DNA of 64,000 nucleotides from Burkholderia pyrrocinia (GTDB lineage Bacteria > Pseudomonadota > Gammaproteobacteria > Burkholderiales > Burkholderiaceae). Positions 43,982 through 53,108 of the stretch are shown in pieces. Position numbers and translations under genes: made by a program. The DNA lies in the NCBI RefSeq assembly GCF_022809715.1, contig NZ_CP094460.1, positions 744,001-808,000 of the forward strand. The letters are read 5' to 3'. The notes below the pieces were generated by a model. That model did not search any database. It was not told where the DNA came from and saw only the letters and a program-made list of their open reading frames with translations. Every line of letters begins with the position of its first letter. Position 1 is the stretch's first letter.

Positions 43982-44278
43982 ATGGAAAAGAATTCGGCTC
44001 ATTGCAAGCTGTCCCGGATCAAAACTCTCATCGAGAACGGCAAGGTGCGTTTGACCGCGAGCGCGGTATTCGGCGCCCGGCAACTCGGTTTTACGGAACG
44101 GGAGGCAGTCGGTGTCGTCATGTCGCTGACAGCCGCCGATTTCTACAAGAGCATGACGACGTATGCCGACCATACGATCTGGCAAGACGTCTATCAACGT
44201 CGCACAGTCCATGGCGACGTGTACCTGAAACTGACAGTGATCGACGACGTGCTGATCGTGTCTTTCAAGGAGCGGTGA
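43982..44278 (+). CDS. mqsR: MqsR-type mRNA interferase toxin
   Basis: The protein has 98 residues, the same length as E. coli MqsR, and begins MEKNSAHCKLSRIKTLIENG, lining up with the E. coli N-terminus without gaps. The active residues Lys56, Gln68, Tyr81 and Lys96 are all in the same positions (FYKSMTTY, TIWQDVY, VYLKLTV, SFKER). MqsR cuts messenger RNA at GCU in a RelE-type fold and drives stress dormancy. The toxin gene comes first, as usual for mqsRA and unlike most toxin-antitoxin operons. No ribosome binding site precedes the ATG and the promoter -10 is only five bases away. The antitoxin starts two bases after its stop. Confidence 0.95.
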   Translation: MEKNSAHCKLSRIKTLIENGKVRLTASAVFGARQLGFTEREAVGVVMSLTAADFYKSMTTYADHTIWQDVYQRRTVHGDVYLKLTVIDDVLIVSFKER

Positions 44279-44280
44279 AA

Positions 44281-44682
44281 ATGAAGTGCCCTGCCTGCGG
44301 TGCCGCCAAGCTGGTCCGCGATACACGAGATATCCCCTATACGTACAAGGGTCGATCGACGGTCGTCCGCGATATCACCGGTGATTTCTGCCCGGCCTGC
44401 GGAGAGTCGGTCCTCGACCTCGACGAGGCGACCCGTCTCGGCGACGCGATCACCGAGTTCAACAAACAGGTGAACTCGACCATCGTCGACCCGAAGTACA
44501 TTGCGAAGGTACGCAAGAAGCTGATGCTGGACCAGCGCGAGGCGGCCGAGATATTCGGTGGCGGTGTCAACGCGTTCTCCCGCTACGAAACCGGCAAGAC
44601 GAACCCGCCGCTCGCCCTTGTGAAACTGTTCAAGATACTGGATCGCCATCCGGATCTGCTTGCCGAAGTGCGGGCCGCATAG
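44281..44682 (+). CDS. mqsA: MqsA-type antitoxin and autorepressor
   Basis: The protein has 133 residues. Cys3, Cys6, Cys37 and Cys40 form the N-terminal zinc site that binds the toxin, at the same numbers as in E. coli MqsA. The C-terminal HTH_XRE domain carries REAAEIFGGGVNAFSRYETG, in which Asn and Arg of the recognition helix are kept. It neutralises MqsR and represses the shared promoter by binding the TAACC-N5-GGTTA palindrome. It is translated directly after mqsR. The 300 bases after its stop hold no supported gene. Confidence 0.95.
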   Translation: MKCPACGAAKLVRDTRDIPYTYKGRSTVVRDITGDFCPACGESVLDLDEATRLGDAITEFNKQVNSTIVDPKYIAKVRKKLMLDQREAAEIFGGGVNAFSRYETGKTNPPLALVKLFKILDRHPDLLAEVRAA

Positions 44683-44984
44683 GTTCGCGCCATTCGGCAT
44701 TGCGCATGCGTGAAGCACGAGCTTCAACGCATGCGCTTTCCACCCCCACCCCACTCCCGCTGCAAGCCTTCTGACGCCTGCCGCGAAATCCTTATCGAAA
44801 TTGCTTCGTTCGCCTTTGCCGGCCGCGCCGCTAACGTGTTCGAAACGGCGGCGGCCCGCCACATGCATCGCAGGATGCACACCGGCCGCCGTCATCACGA
44901 CAACCGCGCCGCGATAACGGAACAGACCGGACGGGCCGCGTGCCCGAGCCCCGAAAGGAACGTCCGCATCGCGCGCCCTTCGCG

Positions 44985-45551
44985 ATGCCCATGGCCACGA
45001 ACGACCGCCTCATCGACACGACGCCGCTCGACGTCCGCGCGCAGCCGCTGATCGACGCACTGATCGACGAGTATTCGACCCGTTACAACGCGTACCGCCC
45101 CGACAGCCGCGCATCCGCGCGCGACGAACTCGCACGCTACCCGGCCGAACTGTTCGCGCCGCCCGAGGGCGCCTTCGTGCTGCTGCTGCGCGACGGCGAA
45201 ACGATCGGCGGCGGCGCGTTCAAGCGCTACGACGCGCAGACCGCCGAGCTCAAACGCATCTGGACACGTACGGACCTGCGCCGTCAGGGCCTCGCGCGGC
45301 TCATCGTCGAAGCGCTCGAGTTGCGCGCCGCGCAGCAGGGCTATCGACGCCTCTACCTGACCACCGGTTTTCGCCAGCCCGAAGCCTGGGCGCTGTACGA
45401 CCGCACCGGCTATACGCGGCTGTTCGATTCGTCGATCGACCCGGAAGCGTATTTCCACCTGCGGTTCGCCAAGGATCTCGCCGATCCGTCGCGCACGTCG
45501 ACGCTCGCCGACCTGTGGGCGCCGTTGCCCGAGCCGGCGCTGCCGCGCTGA
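44985..45551 (+). CDS. GNAT-family N-acetyltransferase
   Basis: The protein has about 188 residues. The acetyl-CoA-binding signature is RTDLRRQGLARLIVEALELR (Q/R-x-x-G-x-A form) near residue 90, followed by GYRRLYLTTGFRQPEAWALY. This is the usual GNAT strand-helix-strand. Substrate is unknown. The start is uncertain: ATG at 44985 or 44991, or a GTG at 44940; no ribosome site decides. It stands 54 bases before the solute-binding-protein gene and may head the transport operon, since all following genes to 51861 are on the same strand. Confidence 0.8.
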   Translation: MPMATNDRLIDTTPLDVRAQPLIDALIDEYSTRYNAYRPDSRASARDELARYPAELFAPPEGAFVLLLRDGETIGGGAFKRYDAQTAELKRIWTRTDLRRQGLARLIVEALELRAAQQGYRRLYLTTGFRQPEAWALYDRTGYTRLFDSSIDPEAYFHLRFAKDLADPSRTSTLADLWAPLPEPALPR

Positions 45552-45604
45552 GCCCACCGCTCCACCCGACTCCGCTCCCTACGACACGACAACAGGACGT
45601 TTTC

Positions 45605-46546
45605 ATGCAACGAGCCGTACCGCATGCTTCCCGCGCCATCCGCACGCTGGCCGCCGCGCTGATCGGCCTGACCGCATTCACCGCGGCCGCCGCGACGTTC
45701 GACCTGAGCCCCGAGCAGCGCGGCCGCCCGCGCGGCGTGGCCGATGCGGCCGTCGAACGCGCGGTGCCCGCGTCGTTCAAGTTCGCCGAGCCCGGCACGC
45801 TGACGATCGGCATCGCGCCGAGCCTGCCGCCGATCAGCTCGTATGCGACCGACGCGCGCACGGTGGTCGGCTTCGACGCCGACGTCGGCCAGCTCGTGTC
45901 CGACAGCCTCGGCCGCAAGCTGAAGATCGTCGCGCTCGCGTGGGCCGACTGGCCGCTCGCGCTCGAATCGGGGAAAGTCGATGCGGTGATCTCGAACGTG
46001 ACCGTCACCGAGGAGCGCAAGCAGAAATTCGATTTCTCGTCGTACCGCCACGATCTGGTCGGCTTCTACGTGCGCAACGACAGCAAGATCCAGGCGATCC
46101 GCGAGCCGAAGGACGTCGCGGGGCTGCGCGTCGTGACCGACGCCGGCACCAATCAGGAAAAGATCCTGCTCGCGTGGGACCGCGAAAACGTCGCGCACGG
46201 GCTGAAACCCGTGCAGATCCAGTACTACGACGACCAGGCGATGCGCATCGTCGCCGTGCAGTCGGGCCGCGCCGATGCCGTGTTCAGCGTGAACTCGGTG
46301 CTCGCGTACCAGAGCGCGCAGCAAGGCAAGACGCGGCTCGTCGGCGCGATCAGCGGCGGCTGGCCGCGCACGGCCGACATCGCGATCGCGACGCGCCGCG
46401 GCAGCGGGCTCGCCGAGCCGCTGACCGTCGCGCTGAACGGGCTGATCAAGAACCGCCGCTACCAGCAGGTGCTCGACCGCTGGAACCTCGCGTCCGAAGC
46501 GATCGACCAGTCGCGCACGAATCCGCCGGGGCTGCCGAAGAGCTGA
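45605..46546 (+). CDS. periplasmic solute-binding protein, amino-acid-type ABC transporter (copy 1)
   Basis: The protein has 313 residues with a Sec signal (AAALIGLTAFTAAAA) and AGGAC before the ATG. It belongs to the family-3 binding fold: TLTIGIAPSLPPISSYA, then LAWADWPLALESGKVDAVIS, VTVTEERKQKFDFSSYR, and a C-terminal AIATRRGSGLAEPL. It closely resembles the second binding protein at 50926-51861, clearly a duplication. The two differ mostly in the first 60 residues. With the fused permease-ATPase it should import a small, probably sulfur-containing, amino-acid-like compound for the two flavin monooxygenases between them. Ligand is inferred from context. Confidence 0.88.
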   Translation: MQRAVPHASRAIRTLAAALIGLTAFTAAAATFDLSPEQRGRPRGVADAAVERAVPASFKFAEPGTLTIGIAPSLPPISSYATDARTVVGFDADVGQLVSDSLGRKLKIVALAWADWPLALESGKVDAVISNVTVTEERKQKFDFSSYRHDLVGFYVRNDSKIQAIREPKDVAGLRVVTDAGTNQEKILLAWDRENVAHGLKPVQIQYYDDQAMRIVAVQSGRADAVFSVNSVLAYQSAQQGKTRLVGAISGGWPRTADIAIATRRGSGLAEPLTVALNGLIKNRRYQQVLDRWNLASEAIDQSRTNPPGLPKS

Positions 46547-46599
46547 GCGCCGCACGCGCCCACCGTCCATCCACGCCATACGCAGGAACGCCGCTCACC

Positions 46600-47649
46600 A
46601 TGTCTTATTCGCTTTCGTTGCTGGACAAGAGTCCGATCGCCGACGGCGCGAGCGCCGCCGACGCGCTGCGCTTCACCACGACGCTTGCGCAGCGCGCCGA
46701 ACAGCTCGGCTACGAGCGCTTCTGGGTCGCCGAGCATCACGGCACGCCGGGTTTCGCGAGTTCCGCGCCGGAGATCGTCGTCGCGCACCTGCTCGCGCAC
46801 ACGTCGCGCATCCGCGTCGGCTCGGGCGGCGTGATGCTGCAGCACTACAGCCCGTTCAAGGTCGCCGAAGCGTTCAAGGTGCTGGCCGCGCTCGCGCCGG
46901 GCCGCGTCGATCTCGGCATCGGCAAGGCGCCCGGCGGGCTGCCGCTCACCACGCGCGCGCTGCAGTGGTTCCACGACAAGGCGAAGAAGCCCGACTTCGC
47001 GGGCCAGCTCGCGGAGCTCGACGCGTTTCTCGGCTGGGGCGTCGCCGAAGATCATCCGCTCGCCGGCGCGGTCGCGATGCCGGTACCGCCGCAGCCGCCC
47101 GAACGCATCCTGCTCGGCGGCTCGCCGGACAGCGGCGCGCTCGCCGCGCGCCACGGCTGGCGCTTCTGCTACGCGGGGCATTTCAACGGCGACGACGCAA
47201 ATCTCGAACGCTCGCTCGACGCGTACCGCGGCGCGGGCGGCACGCGGCCGCTCGTTGCGCTGTACGCGGTGGCCGCGCCGACGCGCGACGAGGCCGAGCA
47301 GCTGATCGGACCGCTGAAGATCTTCAAGCTGCAGTTCGCGGGCGGGCAGAGTTTCAACCTGGCGAGCGCACAGGCGGCCGCCGAATTCGCGCGGCAAAGC
47401 GGCGCGTCCGACTACCGGATCGACGAGCTGCGCCCGACCGTGCTGGCCGATACGCCCGAGCGCGTGCACCGCGCGCTCGATGCGCTGAGCCGGCGGCTCG
47501 ACGTCGATGCGTTCGTGATCGATTCGCCGGTGACCGACTACGCGGCGCGGCTCGCGTCGGTCGAATGGCTCGGCGGCGCGCTGTCGGCCACGCCGTTGCA
47601 AGCGGCCCTCGCGGCCGACCGCTCCCTCTCTCCTGACCAGAACGCGTGA
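46600..47649 (+). CDS. LLM-class flavin-dependent oxidoreductase (luciferase-like)
   Basis: The protein has 349 residues from MSYSLSLLDKSPIADGAS, with AGGAA upstream. It has the bacterial luciferase TIM barrel: RFWVAEHHGTPGFASSAPEI near residue 40, RIRVGSGGVMLQHYSPF near 70, and VDLGIGKAPGG near 105. These mark the MsnO8-like branch with single-component luciferase-like proteins. It should use FMNH2 and oxygen; substrate unknown. It lies between binding protein copy 1 and a DszA/NtaA-type monooxygenase, with gaps of 53 and seven bases, so all are one operon. Confidence 0.85.
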   Translation: MSYSLSLLDKSPIADGASAADALRFTTTLAQRAEQLGYERFWVAEHHGTPGFASSAPEIVVAHLLAHTSRIRVGSGGVMLQHYSPFKVAEAFKVLAALAPGRVDLGIGKAPGGLPLTTRALQWFHDKAKKPDFAGQLAELDAFLGWGVAEDHPLAGAVAMPVPPQPPERILLGGSPDSGALAARHGWRFCYAGHFNGDDANLERSLDAYRGAGGTRPLVALYAVAAPTRDEAEQLIGPLKIFKLQFAGGQSFNLASAQAAAEFARQSGASDYRIDELRPTVLADTPERVHRALDALSRRLDVDAFVIDSPVTDYAARLASVEWLGGALSATPLQAALAADRSLSPDQNA

Positions 47650-47656
47650 CGCTCCC

Positions 47657-49009
47657 ATGACGACCCGACGATCGATCCCCTTCGGCCTGATGCTGCAAGG
47701 CGCAGGCAGCCACATGAACGCATGGCGGCACCCGAGCAACCCGCCGGACGCGAGCATCAACCTCGACTTCGCGATCGGCATCGCGCGCAAGGCGGAAGCC
47801 GCCGGCATCGCGTTCGCGTTCGTCGCGGACGGCCTCTACATCAACGAGAAGTCGATCCCGCATTTCCTGAACCGCTTCGAGCCGCTGACCGTGCTGTCGG
47901 CGCTCGCGGTCGCGACGAAGAAGATCGGGCTCGCGGGAACCATCTCGACGTCGTACAGCGAGCCGTTCACGGTCGCGCGCCAGCTCGCGTCGCTCGACGC
48001 GATCAGCGGCGGCCGCGCCGGCTGGAACGTCGTGACGACACCGCTCGAAGGCACCGCGAAGAATTTCGGCAAGGCGCATCCCGATCACGAACTGCGCTAC
48101 GAGATCGCCGACGAATACCTCGACGTCGTGCAGGGCCTGTGGGACAGCTGGGACGACGACGCGTTCGTGCGCGACCGCGCGACCGGCCGCTTCTTCGATC
48201 GCGACAAGCTGCACACGCTCGATCACCACGGCCGCTTCTTCCAGGTCGCGGGCCCGCTCAACATCCAGCGCTCGCCGCAGGGGCAGCCGGTGATCTTCCA
48301 GGCCGGCTCGTCCGACACCGGCATCGGGCTCGCGGGAAAGTACGCGGACGCGGTGTTCACGCATTCGCCGTCGCTCGACGAAACAGCCGCGTTCACGCAG
48401 CGCGTGAAGCAGAGCGCGGTCGAGCACGGACGGCAAGCCGGCGACGTGAAGATCTTCCCCGGCGTCGGGCCGATCGTCGGCCGCACGGCCGCCGAGGCCG
48501 AAGACAAATACCAGGCGATCCGCGACCTGCTGACGATCGACGAAGCGCTCGCATATCTCGGCCGCTATTTCGATCACCACGATTTCACGCAATACGCACT
48601 CGACGCGCCGTTCCCGGAACTCGGCGACCTCGGCCGCAACAGCTTCCGCTCGACTACCGACCGGATCAAGGCCGACGCGAAGAGCAAAGGCCTGTCGCTG
48701 CGCGAGACGGCGCTCGCGGTCGCGACGCCGCGCCCGAACTTCATCGGCACGGCCGAGCATGTCGCCGACGAGCTGATCCGCTGGCACGACGCGGGCGCCG
48801 GCGACGGCTTCATCCTCGGCTTTCCGGTGCAGGCGCAAGGCGTCGACGATTTCGTCGAACTCGTGATTCCGGTGCTCGAGGCGCGCGGCCGCTACAGCCG
48901 CGACCTGCCCGGCGCGACGCTGCGCGACCACCTCGGCCTGCCGCGCAAGGCGAGCCGCCACGCGGCACCCGGCGCCGCGCAGGAAACGGCGGCCGAAGCG
49001 CACGCCTGA
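47657..49009 (+). CDS. NtaA/SnaA/DszA-family flavin monooxygenase
   Basis: The protein of 450 residues matches the length and blocks of the NtaA/DszA/SfnG-like group: FGLMLQGAGSHMNAWRHP at the start, ISGGRAGWNVVTTPLEGTAK near residue 115, YLDVVQGLWDSWDDDAF near 155, and QGQPVIFQAGSSDTGIGLAG near 210. These enzymes use FMNH2 from a separate reductase to oxidise sulfides, sulfones or aminopolycarboxylates. The neighbourhood of amino-acid-type transport and other luciferase-fold enzymes suggests organosulfur breakdown under sulfate limitation. No flavin reductase is in the window. Confidence 0.88.
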   Translation: MTTRRSIPFGLMLQGAGSHMNAWRHPSNPPDASINLDFAIGIARKAEAAGIAFAFVADGLYINEKSIPHFLNRFEPLTVLSALAVATKKIGLAGTISTSYSEPFTVARQLASLDAISGGRAGWNVVTTPLEGTAKNFGKAHPDHELRYEIADEYLDVVQGLWDSWDDDAFVRDRATGRFFDRDKLHTLDHHGRFFQVAGPLNIQRSPQGQPVIFQAGSSDTGIGLAGKYADAVFTHSPSLDETAAFTQRVKQSAVEHGRQAGDVKIFPGVGPIVGRTAAEAEDKYQAIRDLLTIDEALAYLGRYFDHHDFTQYALDAPFPELGDLGRNSFRSTTDRIKADAKSKGLSLRETALAVATPRPNFIGTAEHVADELIRWHDAGAGDGFILGFPVQAQGVDDFVELVIPVLEARGRYSRDLPGATLRDHLGLPRKASRHAAPGAAQETAAEAHA

Positions 49010-49097
49010 GCCACCGCGGCCCGGCCATGTGCCGACCGCCGCGCCGCCCGTGCGCGGCGCGACCGACTGACCGACCGATTCGAGGACTTCCAACGAC

Positions 49098-50891
49098 ATG
49101 AGCGACACGACCCACCTCGGCGGCGCACTGCCGCCGCTCTCTTCCGCCGGCGCGCGCGAGCCCGGCACGCGGTTCCGGATCGTGCCCGCGCGCCACCGGG
49201 CGCGCACGGCCGGCACCGTGCTCGCCGTCGTGCTGATCGCGATCGCGCTGCATTCGATCCTCGGCAACCCGCAATGGGGCTGGCCGGTGTTCGCCGAATG
49301 GTTCCTGTCGCCGCCGGTGCTGTCGGGGCTCGCGCGCACGCTGGTGCTGACGCTGCTCGGCGCGGTGTTCGGCTTCGTGCTCGGCGCGTTCGTCGCGCTG
49401 GCCCGGCTGTCGCGGTCGCGCCTGCTGTCCGCGAGCGCATGGACCTTCGTGTGGCTGTTCCGCTCGATTCCGCTGATCGTACTGCTGCTGATCCTGAACA
49501 ACCTCGGCTACCTGTACGAGCATGTGCGGCTCGGCGTGCCGTTCACCGGCATCGTGTGGTTCGAAGCGCCGACGACCGACCTGATCAGCCCGTTCCTCGC
49601 GGCCGTGCTCGGCCTCACGCTGAACCACGCGGCGTTTTCCGCGGAAGTGATCCGCGGCGGCATTCTCGCGGTCGACCAGGGCCAGCTCGAGGCGGCCGCC
49701 GCGCTCGGGCTGCCGCGCGGCCGCCAGACCATGCGAATCGTGCTGCCGCAAGCGATGCGCGCGATCCTGCCGACCGCGTTCAACGACCTGATCACGCTCG
49801 CGAAAGGCACGTCGATGGTGTACGTGCTCGCGATGCCTGAGCTGTTCTACACGGTGCAGGTGATCTATCGCCGCAACCTCGAAGTGATTCCGCTGCTGAT
49901 GGTCGCGACCGTCTGGTATTTGATCATCCTGACGGTGCTGTCGGCGATCCAGGTGCAGGTCGAGCGGCACTATGCGCGCGGCGCGCTGCGCAATCCGCCG
50001 CCGTCGGTGCTCACGTTCGCGCTCGCACGCATCGGCGTGCTGTGGCGGCGTGCCGCGTCGCGCCATTCGGCGTCGATCGCGCAGCAGGCCGAACGCAATA
50101 CCGAAACCGTTGCCGCCGCCGTGCCGCGCGCCGGCGGCGAAGTGGCCGTGCATGGCGTATCGAAGCAGTTCGGCATGCAGCGCGTGCTCGACAACGTGTC
50201 GTTCGTCGCGCCGCGCGGCAGCGTGACCGCGATCGTCGGGCCGTCGGGCTCGGGCAAGTCGACGCTGCTGCGCACGATCAACCATCTCGAACGCGTCGAC
50301 GACGGTTTCATCGACATCGACGGCGAACTGATCGGCTATCGCCGCGACGGCGACGTGCTCTACGAGCTGAAGGAGCGCGACGTGCTGAAGCGGCGCACGG
50401 CCGTCGGGATGGTGTTCCAGAATTTCAACCTGTTCCCGCACCTGACGGTGCTCGAGAACCTGATCGAGACGCCGATCGCCGTCGCCGGCGTCACGCGCGA
50501 TGCGGCCGAGCGCACCGCACGCACGCTGCTCGCGCGCGTCGGTCTTGCGGATAAGGCCGATGCGTACCCGCGCCAATTGTCCGGCGGCCAGCAGCAGCGC
50601 GTCGCGATCGCGCGGGCGCTCGCGTTGCGTCCGAAGGTGCTGCTGTTCGACGAGCCGACGTCCGCGCTCGACCCGGAACTCGTCAACGAGGTGCTCGACG
50701 TGATCAAGGAACTCGCGCGCTCGGGCACGACGCTCGTGATCGTCACGCACGAGATCGGCTTCGCGCGCGAGGTCGCGGACAACGTGCTGTTCATGGAGCG
50801 CGGACGCATCGTCGAAGCCGGGCCGCCGGCCGTCGTGCTCGACGCGCCGTCGCATCCGCGCACGCGCGCGTTCCTGTCGCGGGTGCTGTGA
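49098..50891 (+). CDS. fused ABC permease and ATPase, polar amino-acid type
   Basis: The protein of 597 residues joins two normally separate subunits. Residues 1-335 form the permease, with about five or six membrane segments and the EAA loop (EAAAALGLPRGRQTMRIVLP). Residues 345-597 form the ATPase: Walker A GPSGSGKST at about 381, signature LSGGQQQRVAIARAL at about 494, Walker B LLFDEPTSALDP at about 515, and the switch His in VTHEIG. Such fusions occur in some sulfur-starvation amino-acid importers. It can pair with either of the two binding proteins flanking the operon. The ATPase starts after a Gln/Ala-rich linker. Confidence 0.92.
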   Translation: MSDTTHLGGALPPLSSAGAREPGTRFRIVPARHRARTAGTVLAVVLIAIALHSILGNPQWGWPVFAEWFLSPPVLSGLARTLVLTLLGAVFGFVLGAFVALARLSRSRLLSASAWTFVWLFRSIPLIVLLLILNNLGYLYEHVRLGVPFTGIVWFEAPTTDLISPFLAAVLGLTLNHAAFSAEVIRGGILAVDQGQLEAAAALGLPRGRQTMRIVLPQAMRAILPTAFNDLITLAKGTSMVYVLAMPELFYTVQVIYRRNLEVIPLLMVATVWYLIILTVLSAIQVQVERHYARGALRNPPPSVLTFALARIGVLWRRAASRHSASIAQQAERNTETVAAAVPRAGGEVAVHGVSKQFGMQRVLDNVSFVAPRGSVTAIVGPSGSGKSTLLRTINHLERVDDGFIDIDGELIGYRRDGDVLYELKERDVLKRRTAVGMVFQNFNLFPHLTVLENLIETPIAVAGVTRDAAERTARTLLARVGLADKADAYPRQLSGGQQQRVAIARALALRPKVLLFDEPTSALDPELVNEVLDVIKELARSGTTLVIVTHEIGFAREVADNVLFMERGRIVEAGPPAVVLDAPSHPRTRAFLSRVL

Positions 50892-50925
50892 TGCGCATCC
50901 CTTCCGACAACCGGGGCGCCACACG

Positions 50926-51861
50926 ATGATCGATCGACGTCAATTCATGACCGCCGCGCTGATCGCGGCATCCGGCGGCCTGTCGTCGCGCATCGCACAC
51001 GCGGCGGCTGCAACCGCCGACCTCGACCCGCGCCAGGCCGGCCGGATTCGCGCGTCGCGCGACGACGCGGCCATCCGCGAGGCGAGCGGCTACCGCTGGG
51101 TGCGCGACGGCGCATTCACGGTTGCGATTTCACCGCACGCGCCCCCCGTATCGACCTACGCGACCGACGCACGCACCGTGGTCGGCGCCGATCCCGACTA
51201 TGCGCAGCTCGTCGCCGATGCGCTCGGCCGCACGCTCGTACTGGTGCCGATCGCATGGGCCGACTGGCCGCTCGGGCTGACGTCCGGCAAGTACGACGCG
51301 GTGATCTCGAACGTCGGCGTGACCGAGAAGCGCAAGGAGAAATACGATTTCACGACCTACCGGCTCGGGCTGCACGGCTTCTATGTGCGCACCGGCAGCC
51401 CGATCGCGAAGATCGCCGAGCCGAAGGACATCGCGGGCCTGCGGATCATCACCGGTGCCGGCACGAGCCAGGAGCGCATCCTGCTCGAATGGAGCCGGCG
51501 CAACGTCGCTCAAGGATTGAAGGCGACCGAGCTGCTCTATTTCGACGACGACGCGACCGCGCGCGTCGCGCTGCTGTCGGGCCGCGCCGATGCGGAGCTG
51601 AACCCGAACGCGTCGCTCGCGTACGAGGCCGCGCGCAGCGGCAAGATCCGCCGCGTCGGCGTCGTCAATGCGGGCTGGCCGAACAATGCCGACGTCGCGA
51701 TCGCAACGCGTCGCGGCAGCGGCCTCGCGCCCGCGCTGACGCTAGCGACGAATGCGCTGATCGGCAGCGGCTGGTATGGGCAGGCGCTCGCGAGATGGGG
51801 TTTGCAAAGCGAGGCGATCGCTCGGGCGGAAACCAATCCGCCGGGGTTGCCGTCGTTCTGA
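50926..51861 (+). CDS. periplasmic solute-binding protein, amino-acid type (copy 2)
   Basis: The protein of 311 residues begins MIDRRQFMTAALIAASGG. This resembles a twin-arginine signal (RRQFM) where copy 1 has an ordinary Sec signal, so the two may be exported differently. The mature part repeats copy 1 block by block (STYATDARTVVGADPDY, IAWADWPLGLTSGKYDAVIS, VTEKRKEKYDF, NPPGLPSF at the end). It starts 34 bases after the permease-ATPase stop and closes the operon. Two binding proteins for one transporter suggest two related ligands. Confidence 0.88.
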   Translation: MIDRRQFMTAALIAASGGLSSRIAHAAAATADLDPRQAGRIRASRDDAAIREASGYRWVRDGAFTVAISPHAPPVSTYATDARTVVGADPDYAQLVADALGRTLVLVPIAWADWPLGLTSGKYDAVISNVGVTEKRKEKYDFTTYRLGLHGFYVRTGSPIAKIAEPKDIAGLRIITGAGTSQERILLEWSRRNVAQGLKATELLYFDDDATARVALLSGRADAELNPNASLAYEAARSGKIRRVGVVNAGWPNNADVAIATRRGSGLAPALTLATNALIGSGWYGQALARWGLQSEAIARAETNPPGLPSF

Positions 51862-51893
51862 AGGCGTCGATGCGTCGATGCCTGAAATGACAT

Positions 51894-51927
51894 CGCCCCG
51901 GCATTCCACAACGGAAATGCCGGGGCG
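51894..51927. terminator. hairpin between convergent operons
   Basis: The perfect twelve-base arms CGCCCCGGCATT and AATGCCGGGGCG enclose a ten-base loop. It stands between the stops of binding protein copy 2 (51861) and the SsuD-like gene (51962). No T-run follows on either strand, so it may act as a bidirectional or processing hairpin rather than a classical terminator. Confidence 0.55.
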
Positions 51928-51961
51928 AGTCGATGAAATACCGTTCGTCGCCTAGCCGAGC

Positions 51962-53056
51962 CTATGCCGTCACCGCCGCTTGATACCGGTCGAGCTCCGC
52001 GACATGCGCATGAATCGCCGGAATCAGGTCGCGCCCGTAGGCCAGCGCATCGTCGAGCGGATCGAACCCGCGAATCAGGAACGTCGACACGCCGAGCCGG
52101 TAGTACGCGCCGAGCGCCCGCGCGACCTGTTCGGGCGTGCCGACCAGCGCGGTCGAATTCCAGCGCGCACCGGTCAGGTTCGCGACACCCATCCACAAGC
52201 GCTCGTCGAGCACGTCGCCCTGCGCGGCGGCGGCCATCAACCGTTGCGAGCCCGCATTCTGCGGCGCGTGGCCGGCGATCGGCTGGCCGTTCGCGACCCG
52301 CGCCGCGCGTACGCGCTCGCGAATCGCCTCGGCCTTCTCCCACGCGGCGGCCTCGGTATCGGCGACGATCGGCCGAAACGACACGCTGATGCGCGGCGCG
52401 CGCCCGAACGGCGCGGCGGCGGCATGCACGCGCGCGATCTGCTCGCGCACCGATGCGAGCGGCTCGCCCCACGTCATGTAGACATCCGCGTGCTCGCCCG
52501 CGACCGCGAGCGCGGCCGGCGACGAGCCGCCGAAATAGATCGGCACGTGCGGCCGCTGCGCGCCCTTCACGAGCGGCGACGCGCCGCGCAGCCGGTAGAA
52601 CTCGCCGTCGTGGTCGACCGGCGCGTCGGCCAGCCAGATCCGCTTCAGCACGTCGAGATATTCGCCGGTGCGGCGGTAGCGTGCATCGTGCGGCACGAAA
52701 TCGCCGTCGCGCTGCAAGTCCGAATCGTCGCCGCCCGACACGACGTTCAGCGCGAGCCGGCCGCCGCTGAACACGTCGAGCGTCGCGATCTGCCGCGCGG
52801 CGACCGACGGCACGATCACGCCCGGCCGGTGCGCGAGCAGGATGCGGATGCGTTCGGTCGCGGCGGCCGCGAACGACGCGACGATGAAACCGTCCGCCGC
52901 GTTGCTGAAATGGCCGACCAGGATCTGGTCGAAGCCCGCCGCCTCGTGCGCGTGCGCGAAGCGGCGCACGTAGTCGGGCTGGACGGCCGCGCCGCCCGGT
53001 ACGTCGACCTCCGCGCCGGGCGTCGCGGTGATCATGCCGATGATGTCGACTGGCAT
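51962..53056 (-). CDS. SsuD-like FMNH2-dependent alkanesulfonate monooxygenase
   Basis: The protein has 364 residues from MPVDIIGMITATPGAEVD, with AAGGAC upstream. The luciferase fold shows family blocks of alkanesulfonate monooxygenases: GFDQILVGHFSNAADGFIV, SGGRLALNVVSGGDDSDLQR near residue 105, and YRRTGEYLDVLKRIW near 130. The Arg in ILLAHRPGVIVPSVAARQ corresponds to the sulfonate-site region. It should release sulfite from an organosulfonate. It is 52 bases downstream of an SsuA-like binding protein and reads toward the amino-acid-type operon, making a two-sided sulfur scavenging cluster. The N-terminal ITATPGAEVD differs from classical SsuD, so substrate may differ. Confidence 0.85.
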   Translation of the reverse strand: MPVDIIGMITATPGAEVDVPGGAAVQPDYVRRFAHAHEAAGFDQILVGHFSNAADGFIVASFAAAATERIRILLAHRPGVIVPSVAARQIATLDVFSGGRLALNVVSGGDDSDLQRDGDFVPHDARYRRTGEYLDVLKRIWLADAPVDHDGEFYRLRGASPLVKGAQRPHVPIYFGGSSPAALAVAGEHADVYMTWGEPLASVREQIARVHAAAAPFGRAPRISVSFRPIVADTEAAAWEKAEAIRERVRAARVANGQPIAGHAPQNAGSQRLMAAAAQGDVLDERLWMGVANLTGARWNSTALVGTPEQVARALGAYYRLGVSTFLIRGFDPLDDALAYGRDLIPAIHAHVAELDRYQAAVTA

Positions 53057-53108
53057 GTCGGGTTGTCCTTCTGGTTCTCGATCGGGAATCGGGGATGCGA
53101 CCGCGCGA

